64,000 nucleotides of DNA from Salipaludibacillus daqingensis (GCF_029891575.1 NZ_JARZHF010000004.1:337015-401014), one strand, 5' to 3'; counted from the first letter of the stretch, positions 28,342 through 37,631 are shown. Notes: generated by a model not told the origin, from the sequence alone. Numbers and translations are program-made.

Positions 28342-28813
28342 GATACCTCCCTCTCCTTTTTCGTTTTCTCCTTTCCAAATTAGCCTATGATTAAATAGTA
28401 CCATATTACTAGTTTTTTCAGCACTTGAGGCACCATCTTAATGATCTTTCTTTGCTAAATCGGCTAAGAAGACTTCATCGAGAATACTTATTCTTTGATT
28501 CCCTCTGTCAATGTCAATTATACTCTTATCTCAAAGGAATTAAGCGCTTCTTATCCCTGTTCACCTGACTTCTTCTCCTTTATAAAATAGATAGCGATAA
28601 TCTAAACAATATTTCTTTTCAAGGAGCAAAATATACAAGGGGGGTGGTCACAAACGTTACAAAAGACAATCATACATATGTATAATGTCTACTCATTTTT
28701 ATATGGTTTTTACCTCTATACAAGCATTCCAGATTATGGGTACTGTTGTAGTAGGAATTTTGGTATAGTATTGATAGATACATAAAAAGTAACTGACCTA
28801 ATGGAGGAAGAAA
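28342..28813. other. Gene-free stretch upstream of hsdM
   Basis: Divergent intergenic region between the broken zinc-ribbon gene and hsdM. Contains a six-G run (28639-28644) but no ORF or strong promoter match that I can vouch for. Confidence 0.45.
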
Positions 28814-30295
28814 ATGAGTAAACTTACGTTACAACAACTAGAATCACATTTGTGGGAATCAGCTAACATCTTACGAGGAAGCATTGACTCTTCGGACTAT
28901 AAAAATTACATATTCGGATTGCTGTTTTTAAAGCGATTAAATGATGTATTTGTTGAAACAGCAGAGAAGATTGAGAAAGAAGAAGGCGACGATTACGGGT
29001 GGCATGATCCTGATGAACACCAATTTTTCGTTTCCGAACGTGCTCGTTGGAAGAACATCCAAGCGACAACTCAAGACATTGGTGACATGATCAATAAAGC
29101 ATTTGAATCATTAGAGGAAGAAAATCCATCACTGCAAGGTGTGTTGGCAAGTATCGATTTTAACGACAAAGAGAAGCTCCCAGATAGCTTGCTGTTACAA
29201 CTAGTTCAGCATTTTACAGCGATTGATTTACGAAATGACCATCTATCTGAACCTGATATGTTAGGACGAGCCTATGAGTATCTCATCAAGCAGTTTGCCG
29301 ATGACGCTGGGAAAAAAGGTGGAGAGTTTTATACGCCGAGTAAAGTGGTTGAGCTTATTGTCAACCTGATTAAACCAGAAGAAGGCATGAGAGTTAGTGA
29401 CCCTACGGTTGGATCAGGCGGAATGCTCATTCAATCGGTCGATTACATCAAGTCAACAGGAGGTAACCCACGGAACTTGACCCTCCACGGTCAAGAGCGT
29501 AACTTAAGTACGTGGGCTATCTGTAAAATGAACTTGCTCTTACATGGCATGAGCGATCACCGCATTGAAAGAGGCGATACGATCCGTGATCCTAAATTGT
29601 TAGAAGATGGAGAACTCATTCTTTACGATCGTGTCATCGCCAATCCTCCCTTTAGTTTAAGTAACTGGGGAAGAGAAGAAGCAGAAAGTGATCAGTACGG
29701 TCGTTTCCGATTCGGTATGCCTCCTAAAGACAAAGGTGACTTAGCGTTTGTTCAGCATATGGTATCTACACTTAATCATGAAGGAAAAGCTGGAGTGGTG
29801 ATGCCGCACGGGATTCTTTTCCGTGGTGGTGTAGAAGGAAAGATTCGTCAAGGGCTCCTTGAAGAAGACTTATTAGAAGCGGTCATTGGTTTACCCTCTA
29901 AGCTATTCTACGGCACTGGAATTCCAGCTTGTATTCTCGTATTGAACCGTAATAAAGATGAGAGTAATAAGGGGAAAGTATTCTTTATCCATGGCGCAGA
30001 TGATTATCAAGAAGGAAAGAATCAAAATATACTTCGAGATCAAGATATTGAGAAGATTGTATCAGCTTATGACAATGGTGAAGAATTAGAGAAGTACTGT
30101 CGTGTTGTTCCGTTAGCTGAAATTAAAGAAAATGACTTTAATTTAAACATTGCAAGATATATTGATACAACAGAAGAAGAAGAACAGATTGATGTACCTC
30201 AAGCAATAGCCGAACTTCGAGCATTAGAGAAAGAACGAAATCAAATTGAAGAGAAGATGTACGATTACTTGAAGGAGTTGGGTTATGATGAATAA
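28814..30295 (+). CDS. hsdM: Type I restriction-modification system methyltransferase subunit
   Basis: 493-residue N6-adenine DNA methyltransferase. An N-terminal HsdM helical domain (LESHLWESANILRGSID) precedes the catalytic domain with SAM motif DPTVGSGGM (196-204) and the active-site NPPF (277-280). GKKGGEFYTPSKVVELI is a family hallmark. With HsdS it methylates the target site; with HsdR it forms the restriction complex. TGGAGGAAG precedes the ATG, and its end overlaps hsdS by 11 bases. Confidence 0.96.
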   Translation: MSKLTLQQLESHLWESANILRGSIDSSDYKNYIFGLLFLKRLNDVFVETAEKIEKEEGDDYGWHDPDEHQFFVSERARWKNIQATTQDIGDMINKAFESLEEENPSLQGVLASIDFNDKEKLPDSLLLQLVQHFTAIDLRNDHLSEPDMLGRAYEYLIKQFADDAGKKGGEFYTPSKVVELIVNLIKPEEGMRVSDPTVGSGGMLIQSVDYIKSTGGNPRNLTLHGQERNLSTWAICKMNLLLHGMSDHRIERGDTIRDPKLLEDGELILYDRVIANPPFSLSNWGREEAESDQYGRFRFGMPPKDKGDLAFVQHMVSTLNHEGKAGVVMPHGILFRGGVEGKIRQGLLEEDLLEAVIGLPSKLFYGTGIPACILVLNRNKDESNKGKVFFIHGADDYQEGKNQNILRDQDIEKIVSAYDNGEELEKYCRVVPLAEIKENDFNLNIARYIDTTEEEEQIDVPQAIAELRALEKERNQIEEKMYDYLKELGYDE

Positions 30296-31544
30296 TTTTA
30301 TTCCTAAAGATTGGACTTTCTCTCCATTAGGTGAATACTTAAATTTAATAGGAGGATTTGCTTTTAAAAGTCAAGATTTTAGTGAAGAGGGTACAGTACC
30401 AGTGTTAAGAATTGCTAACATTAAAGAAAATGGAATTAACTTAGATAATGCTGCATTTGTTTCTAATAAAGTGGCAGAAAATACTAATAGATATAGCCTT
30501 AAAGAAGAACATATCGTTATTGCAATGTCAGGAGCTACAACGGGAAAGACTGGACAAGTAATCAGTGACAATCTTCCATTGTTATTAAATCAACGTGTTG
30601 GAACTTTTGATATTAAGGATGAAAATAAGTTATCAAATAATTTTTTGAAATTCCTAGTTCAAAAGGATAGTTTTAAAAACCTTATTAACGTCGATGCTGT
30701 TGGAGGAGCGCAGCCTAATATTAGTTCTAAACAAATTGAATCGATACACGCACTTATCCCACCTATAAATCAACAAAATAAAATCGCAGCAATCCTTACT
30801 TCAGTTGATAACGCCATTGAAAAAACAGTAGCGATCATCGAGCAAACGGAAAAAGTGAAAAAAGGGTTAATGCAACAGCTTCTTACAAAAGGAATTAGAC
30901 ATACGAAGTTTAAGGAAACGGAGATTGGTGTGATTCCTGAAGAATGGGAAGTAGTTCAACTAGGGGATATTTTAGAATTAGTAAAGCGGCCGATGAAAAT
31001 GAAGGATGATGAACTTTATCAACTTGTTACTGTAAAACGAAGACATGGTGGTGTTGTTCCAAGAGGCGAATTGTACGGTCATCAGGTAAAAGTAAAAAAT
31101 CAGTTTTATATTAAAAGTGGTGACTTTTTAATATCTAAACGACAAATCGTCCACGGTGCTTGTGAAGTTGTGCCACCATCTTTAGATGGTGCAATTGTTT
31201 CTAATGAATATCATACATTATTAGTAAAACATACATTGGAAATGGACTTTTTCAGGTGGTATATTCGCCATCCAAAAATAATACATTATTTTCTTTTATC
31301 AAGTGTAGGTGTTCATATTGAAAAGATGTTATTTAGAGTTGAAGATTGGTTTAAGCGAAAGGTTGCTATACCACCGATTGAGGAACAACAGAAAATAGCA
31401 ACAACTCTTACTTCTATTGAAAAAACATTAGAAGTGAATAAACAACATTTAAAAAGACTTCAGTCTATTAAAATAGGTTTAATGCAAGTCCTACTAACTG
31501 GCAAGATTCGTGTCCACGTAAATGAAATGGAGGTAACAAGATGA
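30285..31544 (+). CDS. hsdS: Type I restriction-modification system specificity subunit
   Basis: 419-residue specificity subunit with two target-recognition domains. The first runs from about 8 to 150, the second from about 215 to 365; each is followed by a conserved helical spacer (PPINQQNKIAAILTSVDNAI and PPIEEQQKIATTLTSIEKTL). These two spacers set the gap between the half-sites. Two ATGs (30285, 30288) follow AAGGAG inside hsdM. Its stop overlaps the hsdR start (ATGA). The recognition sequence cannot be read from the protein. Confidence 0.95.
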   Translation: MMNNFIPKDWTFSPLGEYLNLIGGFAFKSQDFSEEGTVPVLRIANIKENGINLDNAAFVSNKVAENTNRYSLKEEHIVIAMSGATTGKTGQVISDNLPLLLNQRVGTFDIKDENKLSNNFLKFLVQKDSFKNLINVDAVGGAQPNISSKQIESIHALIPPINQQNKIAAILTSVDNAIEKTVAIIEQTEKVKKGLMQQLLTKGIRHTKFKETEIGVIPEEWEVVQLGDILELVKRPMKMKDDELYQLVTVKRRHGGVVPRGELYGHQVKVKNQFYIKSGDFLISKRQIVHGACEVVPPSLDGAIVSNEYHTLLVKHTLEMDFFRWYIRHPKIIHYFLLSSVGVHIEKMLFRVEDWFKRKVAIPPIEEQQKIATTLTSIEKTLEVNKQHLKRLQSIKIGLMQVLLTGKIRVHVNEMEVTR

Positions 31545-34474
31545 CCTCAACTTCAGAATGGAATGAAAAGCAACTCGTTGAAAATAGATTGATCCAACAG
31601 CTTCAAGGAATGGACTATGATTATCTTCATGGTCCTTCTTTGGATACTGAACGGGAAACAGCGAATGATGTTATTCTTAGGGATCGTTTAGCCCGTGCGT
31701 TGACACGTTTGAATCCATGGATGAATGAAAACAATGCTCGGAAGGTATTACGTTCTATCCTCTACATCGAAGCGACTAGCGTCATGGAAGCAAATGAAAA
31801 GTTCCATGATATGCTGGTGAACTACATATCTGTACAACAAGACCTTGGAAAGGGCAAAAAGAACCAAACGGTCAAGCTGATTGATTTTGCTAATCCTGAA
31901 AACAACGAGTACCTTGTCGTTGATCAGTTTAGCATTACGAATCCCAAGGGCAATATCCGACCTGATCTGATTATTTTTGTTAATGGCCTCCCTCTTGTTG
32001 TGATTGAATGTAAAAGTCCGATGCTAAGTATTAATGAACAAATTGGCCAAGGAGTCAAGCAGTTAACCCGTTACCAAGACGAACAGGAGCGGCTATTTCA
32101 CTACAACCAGTTCATGGTCGTTTCAAGTAATGATCGTGCTAGAGTAGGAACGATCGGAGCACAGGTAAAGCATTACGGTCTTTGGAAAGATCCATACCCG
32201 TTAACAACAGCTGAAATTGGTGATACTCCAACACCACAAGATATTTTAGCAGCTGGCATGCTGACAAAACAAAGTCTCCTCGACCTCGTGCAAAACTTCA
32301 TTGTTTATGAACCTGAAGGGGGTCGAATGATTAAGAAGTTGGCCCGTTACCAACAGTTCCGTGCCGTGAGAAAAGCGATCGATCGCATTCTTTATGCGAA
32401 ATCAGCAAAAGATCGTGGTGGTGTTGTATGGCATACGCAAGGCAGTGGTAAGTCTTTAACAATGCTCTACCTGGCCGTGAAACTTCGTCGCCTCGAAGCG
32501 TTGGGAAACCCAACTATTGTTCTTGTGACAGACCGTAAAGACCTGGATACTCAAATAACAGAGACCTTTCGCCGATGTGGGTTTCCTAACCCTCAGCAAG
32601 CAGAAGGAGTCAAGCAACTGAAGGGGTTGCTTTCTCAAGGACCAGGTTCCACAATTATGACGCTTGTACAGAAGTTCCAAGAAGATAAAGAGATGGGATC
32701 CTATCCTGAGCTTTCGACATCGGAAAATATCTTTGTGATGATCGATGAATCTCACCGTAGTCAGTATAAAGGGTTAGCGATGAACATGCGCACAGCGATG
32801 CCAAATGCATGTTACCTTGGTTTTACAGGGACGCCAATTGATAAAGAGGACAAGAGTACGACAGCAACATTCGGTCCTTATATCGATAAATATACGATTG
32901 AACAAGCCGTAGATGATGGAGCGACCGTTCCGATCTTTTATGAAGCTCGTCTATCGAATTTGCACGTTCACGGGGAAACTCTTGATCAATTATTTGACCG
33001 AAAATTCCGTGATTATGATGAAGACACCCGTGAAGAAATCAAAAAGAAATATGCCAATGAGCAAGCGATTATTTCCTCACCAAAACGGATTGAACAAATT
33101 GCGTTAGACATTATCGAACATTATCAAACTCATATTGAACCAAATGGATTTAAAGCACAGATTGTCGCTGTCTCTCGTGAAGCAGCGGTGATGTACAAGG
33201 AAAAGCTAGATGAACTCAGTGACTATGAATCCGTCGTTATCATATCTGGAGGACATAATGACAAACCAGAGATGAAAAAGCACCATTTGGCTACGGATGA
33301 TGAAAAGAAACAGATTGAAAACTTTAAAAAACCTTTTTCAAAAAGTAAATTAGCCTTTATTATTGTTTGCGATAAGTTGTTAACAGGGTTTGATGCCCCG
33401 ATTGAACAAGTGATGTATTTAGACAAGCCAATTAAGGAACATAACTTGCTTCAAGCGATTGCAAGAACGAACCGAACCTATGATAAGAAAGATTATGGCT
33501 TGATCGTCGATTATTACGGCGTGTCTCGATTTTTAGAAGAAGCTCTTGGAATTTTTACGAAAAGTGATATCCAAGGGGCGTTACGCCCGATCGATAGTGA
33601 GATTCCACGTTTACAATCTCGCCACCGTGCGGCGGTAAACTACTTTGATTATATTAATAAAAGCAATCCAGATGCGTGTGTGCAAGTGCTTGAACCAGAA
33701 GATGTTCGAAACGAATTTGAGACAGCGTTCAAACGTTTTGCTGAGAGCATGGACATGGTGATGCCGAATCCAAAAGCACAATCTTATGTGGATGACTTGA
33801 AGTTTCTCGGAAAGGTTCGCCAATTGGCCAAGTCTCGGTACCGTGAAGAGGGGATGGACATCACAGAGTGTGGGGAGAAAGTTCGCCAATTAATTGCAGA
33901 ACATTTACATGCATCTTCAGTTGAAATATTACATGATCCGATTGATATCTTATCTAATAAATTCGAAGAGAAATTAAATGAAACGCAGAGTGAAGATGCA
34001 AAAGCATCCGAAATGGAGCATGCGATTCGTCATGAGATCAAAGTAAAGATGGACGAGAATCCCGTGTACTATTCCTCCCTGAAAGAAAAATTGGAAGATC
34101 TGATTAATTCAAGACGAGCGAATCAGATGGAGATTATTGACCTGGTGGAATCATTACGTGAGATGGTCAATGATATGCGTCACACCACACAAAAAGGCGA
34201 AGAACACGGCTTTACTCGTGAACAGTATCCCTTTTTCCAAATGCTTGAACATGAGTTGCCAGACGAAGAAAACGAAGATTTGAAAGACTTTACGTTTATC
34301 GTGACAGGAATCGTACAATCCAAAGCGGTGATCGAGTGGACAGAGAAAGACGATGTAAAGCGTGAGATGAGGAGTGAAATCAAAAAGAAACTTCGAAACA
34401 AAGTGGACAAAAAGAAACTAGAAGCCGTCACCCAGCAGCTAATGGATTTAGCAGCGGTGCATTATAGAAAGTAA
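31541..34474 (+). CDS. hsdR: Type I restriction endonuclease subunit R
   Basis: 977-residue translocating nuclease. The N-terminal PD-(D/E)XK site is RPDLIIFVNG followed by VVIECKSP (Lys near 155); the SF2 motor has Walker A HTQGSGKS (near 300), DESHRS (near 401), GFTGTPI and QAIARTNRTY. It pulls DNA through the complex and cuts at a distance from unmethylated sites. All key residues are present, so the system should be active. Last gene of hsdMSR. Confidence 0.96.
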   Translation: MTSTSEWNEKQLVENRLIQQLQGMDYDYLHGPSLDTERETANDVILRDRLARALTRLNPWMNENNARKVLRSILYIEATSVMEANEKFHDMLVNYISVQQDLGKGKKNQTVKLIDFANPENNEYLVVDQFSITNPKGNIRPDLIIFVNGLPLVVIECKSPMLSINEQIGQGVKQLTRYQDEQERLFHYNQFMVVSSNDRARVGTIGAQVKHYGLWKDPYPLTTAEIGDTPTPQDILAAGMLTKQSLLDLVQNFIVYEPEGGRMIKKLARYQQFRAVRKAIDRILYAKSAKDRGGVVWHTQGSGKSLTMLYLAVKLRRLEALGNPTIVLVTDRKDLDTQITETFRRCGFPNPQQAEGVKQLKGLLSQGPGSTIMTLVQKFQEDKEMGSYPELSTSENIFVMIDESHRSQYKGLAMNMRTAMPNACYLGFTGTPIDKEDKSTTATFGPYIDKYTIEQAVDDGATVPIFYEARLSNLHVHGETLDQLFDRKFRDYDEDTREEIKKKYANEQAIISSPKRIEQIALDIIEHYQTHIEPNGFKAQIVAVSREAAVMYKEKLDELSDYESVVIISGGHNDKPEMKKHHLATDDEKKQIENFKKPFSKSKLAFIIVCDKLLTGFDAPIEQVMYLDKPIKEHNLLQAIARTNRTYDKKDYGLIVDYYGVSRFLEEALGIFTKSDIQGALRPIDSEIPRLQSRHRAAVNYFDYINKSNPDACVQVLEPEDVRNEFETAFKRFAESMDMVMPNPKAQSYVDDLKFLGKVRQLAKSRYREEGMDITECGEKVRQLIAEHLHASSVEILHDPIDILSNKFEEKLNETQSEDAKASEMEHAIRHEIKVKMDENPVYYSSLKEKLEDLINSRRANQMEIIDLVESLREMVNDMRHTTQKGEEHGFTREQYPFFQMLEHELPDEENEDLKDFTFIVTGIVQSKAVIEWTEKDDVKREMRSEIKKKLRNKVDKKKLEAVTQQLMDLAAVHYRK

Positions 34475-34480
34475 AGTAAG

Positions 34481-34508
34481 AAGCCCTCACGTTGTCATAT
34501 GAGGGCTT
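34481..34508. terminator. Bidirectional terminator between hsdR and metallopeptidase
   Basis: AAGCCCTCA/TGAGGGCTT 9-bp stem with T-runs on both sides; serves both convergent genes and overlaps the last codons of the peptidase gene. Confidence 0.85.
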
Positions 34509-35242
34509 TTGTGTTCGATGGTTAACCTTGGCCCGTTTACTCGAAGCCACTCCTTACGCTGTTCATAATCAGGTATGATGGACCTTACTAACCGCCAGAA
34601 TTCTTTTGAATGATTTGGGTGTTTTAGGTGAGCAAGTTCATGAACTAAGAGGTAATCAACAATCGGAATAGGAGCCATAATGATTCTCCAGTTTAAATAG
34701 AGAGACCCATTAGGTGTGCATGTCCCCCATCGCATTTTCTGCTCTTTTAGCTTCACTTTCTCAGGAACAATGTTCATCTTCTCCGTATATATGGCAAGTC
34801 TTTCATTTAATTTTTTTTCTCCTTGCGTGTTGTACCACTTTTTAAAAGCAGTAGAAAATTCCTCGTTTTTCTCTTCTTCTGAAAAATGGGCGGGAACTTC
34901 ACTTATGAATTTCCCTCTGTTAAAGGCAAGACGAACATTGTTTATTTCCTCTTTTTTATGTACCTTCAAACGATAGTTCCTTCCTAAATAAGTGAATTTC
35001 TCACCACTAACAAATTCCTTTGGTGCTGGCTTATCTATGATTTCATTGAATGCCTTCCATTTAGTTAGAATCCATGGTGCTTTCTTATGTAACAACTTTT
35101 GAAGTTGTTGCTCATTTGTATCACGAGGCGCCGTTACTTTCACACCATTTAGCCATTCCACGGTTATGAGAATATCTTTACTGTCGGAGCTGTATTCAAG
35201 TTGATAGTCTATTGTTGTTTTCCCGAAAACAAAGCAGGGCAT
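34487..35242 (-). CDS. SprT/YgjP-like M48 zinc metallopeptidase
   Basis: 251-residue DUF45 (YgjP-type) metallopeptidase. The zinc site is LLVHELAHLKHPNHSKEFW (HELAH near residue 200, third ligand His a few residues on), preceded by the typical KMRWGTCTPNGSLYLNWRI. Start at ATG 35242 is chosen because AAAGAGGTG lies upstream and the protein then begins at the conserved domain; the frame is open 39 codons further. Genes of this family are frequent next to type I restriction operons, convergent with hsdR here. Their task in that setting is not established. Confidence 0.85.
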   Translation of the reverse strand: MPCFVFGKTTIDYQLEYSSDSKDILITVEWLNGVKVTAPRDTNEQQLQKLLHKKAPWILTKWKAFNEIIDKPAPKEFVSGEKFTYLGRNYRLKVHKKEEINNVRLAFNRGKFISEVPAHFSEEEKNEEFSTAFKKWYNTQGEKKLNERLAIYTEKMNIVPEKVKLKEQKMRWGTCTPNGSLYLNWRIIMAPIPIVDYLLVHELAHLKHPNHSKEFWRLVRSIIPDYEQRKEWLRVNGPRLTIEHKSPHMTT

Positions 35243-35727
35243 TGATACAACACCTCTTTCTATATAAATTGTAGCTTGTCTTATTATGAAGGTCAATTGA
35301 GTAGTGAAAGTAATGAAGCATCTTTCTCTATAAAACCTTCTAATAAAAAGGGGGGGCACCGAACTTCAATACCCGAAGGGTTTAATTAAAACTATTAGCC
35401 CTCAGAATTTTTTTGAAATTTTTAGATCCTACAGTAATTTTAAAGCTATTCCGAGAAAAATGGAGAAATTAGTTAAAATTAACACCCTACATCCGTGCTT
35501 CTATATCTTCATCACTGTGAATCTATGTAGAATACCTGAAATTAAGCCCTACTCGATTATGAGGAATCGACTATTAAAAGTTATAATTATCATTAGAAAT
35601 CAGCTGAAATCATTATAAATCATTGTAATACATCATTAGCATTATTAGGGTCTAGACCTCAATAAAATATTAAAATTTTCATCATTCAATATTCTTAGTC
35701 AAATAATCTAAAGTAAGGAGTTTTCAC
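35243..35727. other. Gene-free stretch with ATCATT iterations
   Basis: Includes a seven-G run (35350-35356) and four copies of ATCATT(A/G) at 35589, 35609, 35619 and 35632, spaced 20, 10 and 13 bases, just before the excisionase gene. These could be binding sites for the excisionase or integrase arms. Confidence 0.4.
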
Positions 35728-35928
35728 ATGCGAAAATTAAATAACTACCCGGAAGTATTAAATGTAAATGATATTCAAGAAATATTGGGTATTGGTCGTC
35801 GACAATCGTATGAGCTAGTAGCCTCGAATCAGTTCCACACAGTAAAGGTAGGTAAAAGAATTAAGATATTAAAATCAGTTTTTTTACAATGGCTTGGTGA
35901 AGAAACTCCGATAAATATCCATGATTAA
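35728..35928 (+). CDS. Excisionase-like helix-turn-helix protein
   Basis: 66 residues: a MerR/excisionase-type domain (VNDIQEILGIGRRQSYELVA, wing VGKRIKILKSVFLQWL). AAGGAG seven bases before ATG. It stands just ahead of the tyrosine integrase and is a paralogue of the protein in the Rep operon, so it most likely directs excision of the element. Confidence 0.82.
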   Translation: MRKLNNYPEVLNVNDIQEILGIGRRQSYELVASNQFHTVKVGKRIKILKSVFLQWLGEETPINIHD

Positions 35929-35950
35929 ATCACATATACAGAGAGTTCTG

Positions 35951-36091
35951 TTGATTAATCGAACTATAATTATGTATAGTAGAAGTGGCAAATGCTGCTA
36001 CATCTCAATGTTGAATAGAGATGTGCTGCAAGTTATGCACTCTCTTCTATACAAGTGCTTGTATACCAAATTCATATGAGGGACAAGCACT
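35951..36091 (+). promoter_or_regulatory. Integrase promoter and structured leader
   Basis: TTGATT (35951-35956), 18 bases, TATAGT (35975-35980) is a plausible promoter. The leader then holds a hairpin (AGAGATGTGC 36017 with GCACTCTCT 36045), a palindrome ACAAGTGCTTGT (36051-36062), and AGTGCTTGT (36054-36062) which can pair instead with ACAAGCACT (36083-36091). The last two are mutually exclusive and lie 30 bases before the integrase ATG. Confidence 0.45.
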
Positions 36092-36120
36092 CTTTCAATT
36101 TAAGAAGAGGTGAGAGAAAA

Positions 36121-37227
36121 ATGACTGGATCAGTTAAGAAAGAAGGAAACAGTTGGTATTATGTATTTAGTTTGAAAGACTCTAATGGAAAACGTAAACA
36201 GAAGAAGAAACGTGGTTTCAAAACTAAAAAGGCGGCTCAACAAGCCTTAACAGAATCATTAAACTCTTATAATAAGGGGAGTTTTATCGAACCTTCAAAT
36301 GCCTGTTATAACGACTATTTGACTGAATGGTTTGATACAAAGAAAAATACGATCGGGATACAAACGGCACAAGTTTATGAAATTTACCTTAACAAACGTG
36401 TAATACCAAGTCTAGGAGATTATAAATTATCTGAACTATCTACAATGCAGATACAATCCTTCATTAACAAACTTCATGAAGAAGGGTTATCGAGATCCAC
36501 GATCAAAAAAAACTATGAGATAATACGTAACTCATTAGAACATGCCGTAGACTATGATCTATTAACTAAAAATGTTTCATTAAAAGTTAAGTTACCAAGA
36601 GTAACACAAAAGGAAATGAACGTGTGGAACGAAAAGGAATTAACTCAATTTCTTGAAGTTGCAAAGGAAGATCAAATGAATATGGTCTTTTTTTTAGCAT
36701 TAATGACAGGAATGCGCCAAGGTGAAATATTAGGTCTACGTTGGAAAGATATTGATCTAAATAAACGATTACTAAGTATAAAGCAAACACTAACCCACGA
36801 TGGAAAAACTTTTTTAACTGGTGCAAAAACTAAGTCAAGCCTAAGAACCATCTACTTATCAAAAATTACTGTAAAAGCCCTTCAATCGCATAAAGCTAAA
36901 ATTTCAAAGCAAAAAGAAAGCTTGGAGGCTATTTATACAGATTACGATCTAGTTGTTTGTAGTAATCATGGTACACCTTTAAACCCTGCAAATGTAAGAA
37001 GATCTTTAAATCAACTTATCGTTGAAGCTAAAGTGCCTAAAATACGTTTTCATGATTTAAGACACACACATGCTACATCACTCCTCTCTAAGGGAATTAA
37101 TGTGAAAGTAGTATCTGAGAGACTAGGACATAGTAATATTAAAATCACACTAGATACTTACTCACACGTACTTCCTACAATGCAAGAGGATGTAATGCAA
37201 AAATTAGATGAAATGATTTTAACGTGA
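36121..37227 (+). CDS. int: Tyrosine-type site-specific integrase
   Basis: 368-residue phage-type integrase. An N-terminal arm-binding domain (GSVKKEGNSWYYVFSLKD) and SAM-like core-binding domain are followed by the catalytic domain with Arg in MTGMRQGEILGLRWKDID (near 198), HDLRHTHATSLL (His311, Arg314), LGHSNIKITLDTYSH with the nucleophile Tyr near 346. Start at 36121 follows AGAGGTGAGAG; the upstream open frame runs through the hairpin leader. The stop is 84 bases from tRNA-Ala, its integration target. Confidence 0.95.
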   Translation: MTGSVKKEGNSWYYVFSLKDSNGKRKQKKKRGFKTKKAAQQALTESLNSYNKGSFIEPSNACYNDYLTEWFDTKKNTIGIQTAQVYEIYLNKRVIPSLGDYKLSELSTMQIQSFINKLHEEGLSRSTIKKNYEIIRNSLEHAVDYDLLTKNVSLKVKLPRVTQKEMNVWNEKELTQFLEVAKEDQMNMVFFLALMTGMRQGEILGLRWKDIDLNKRLLSIKQTLTHDGKTFLTGAKTKSSLRTIYLSKITVKALQSHKAKISKQKESLEAIYTDYDLVVCSNHGTPLNPANVRRSLNQLIVEAKVPKIRFHDLRHTHATSLLSKGINVKVVSERLGHSNIKITLDTYSHVLPTMQEDVMQKLDEMILT

Positions 37228-37252
37228 CCAAACCGTGACCAAAACGACAAAT

Positions 37253-37297
37253 AAAAAAACGACACAATTCCTCGTAAAGACGAAGAACTGCGTCGTT
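37253..37297 (-). terminator. tRNA-Ala terminator on the element side
   Basis: Minus-strand AACGACGC/GTGTCGTT stem then seven T, starting 14 bases after the tRNA 3' end. It is a diverged copy of the one left outside the element at 15234-15278. Confidence 0.78.
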
Positions 37298-37309
37298 GAT
37301 AGCGTTATG

Positions 37310-37357
37310 TATGGTGGAGCATAGCGGGCTCGAACCGCTGACCTCTTGGCTGCCAGC
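37310..37357 (-). repeat. attR: 48-bp direct repeat within tRNA-Ala(GGC)
   Basis: Perfect match to 15438-15485. It covers the tRNA from the CCA through the anticodon loop, so insertion rebuilt an intact tRNA here. Confidence 0.9.
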
Positions 37358-37387
37358 CAAGCGCTCTCCCAGCTGAGCTAATGCCCC
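37312..37387 (-). tRNA. tRNA-Ala(GGC)
   Basis: 76 bases with encoded CCA. Acceptor GGGGCAT/ATGCTCC, anticodon loop CTGGCAG. Intact; serves as the integration site of the 21.9-kb element. Confidence 0.96.
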
Positions 37388-37425
37388 ATAATGAGTCAAT
37401 GAGAGAATGTGACTCACAAGAATAA

Positions 37426-37454
37426 ATTATATACAGAATGTTGTCGATTATCAA
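37426..37454 (-). promoter_or_regulatory. tRNA-Ala(GGC) promoter
   Basis: Minus-strand TTGATA (37449-37454), 17 bases, TATAAT (37426-37431), about 40 bases upstream of the tRNA. Confidence 0.78.
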
Positions 37455-37472
37455 GAGTTTTTATCAATTTTG

Positions 37473-37631
37473 TTAAAAAATTATAAATAAGATGTACCAA
37501 GCAAAACCTGCAATAATCGAAGCAATCAATCCTGAAATGACATTTTCCTTAATGATCTTCTTATGTTTTATGGCATCAAAAAATACCCATCCAATAAATA
37601 TCGTTATCATAAACACAACCGCTTGAAACAT
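37473..37631 (-). CDS. Small two-helix membrane protein
   Basis: 52 residues with two membrane helices (MFQAVVFMITIFIGWVFFDA, then ISGLIASIIAGFAWYILF) separated by a basic loop IKHKKIIKEN. ATG 37631 has a fine GAAGGAGGAAGG site; the upstream extension lacks one. Divergent from the potassium channel gene and close to it, so it may be functionally linked, though no family is recognised. Confidence 0.65.
   Translation of the reverse strand: MFQAVVFMITIFIGWVFFDAIKHKKIIKENVISGLIASIIAGFAWYILFIIF

Noticed and set aside
31541..34474. Phase-variable type I system by hsdS inversion
   Set aside because: Only one hsdS, no inverted partial copy or extra recombinase beside it.
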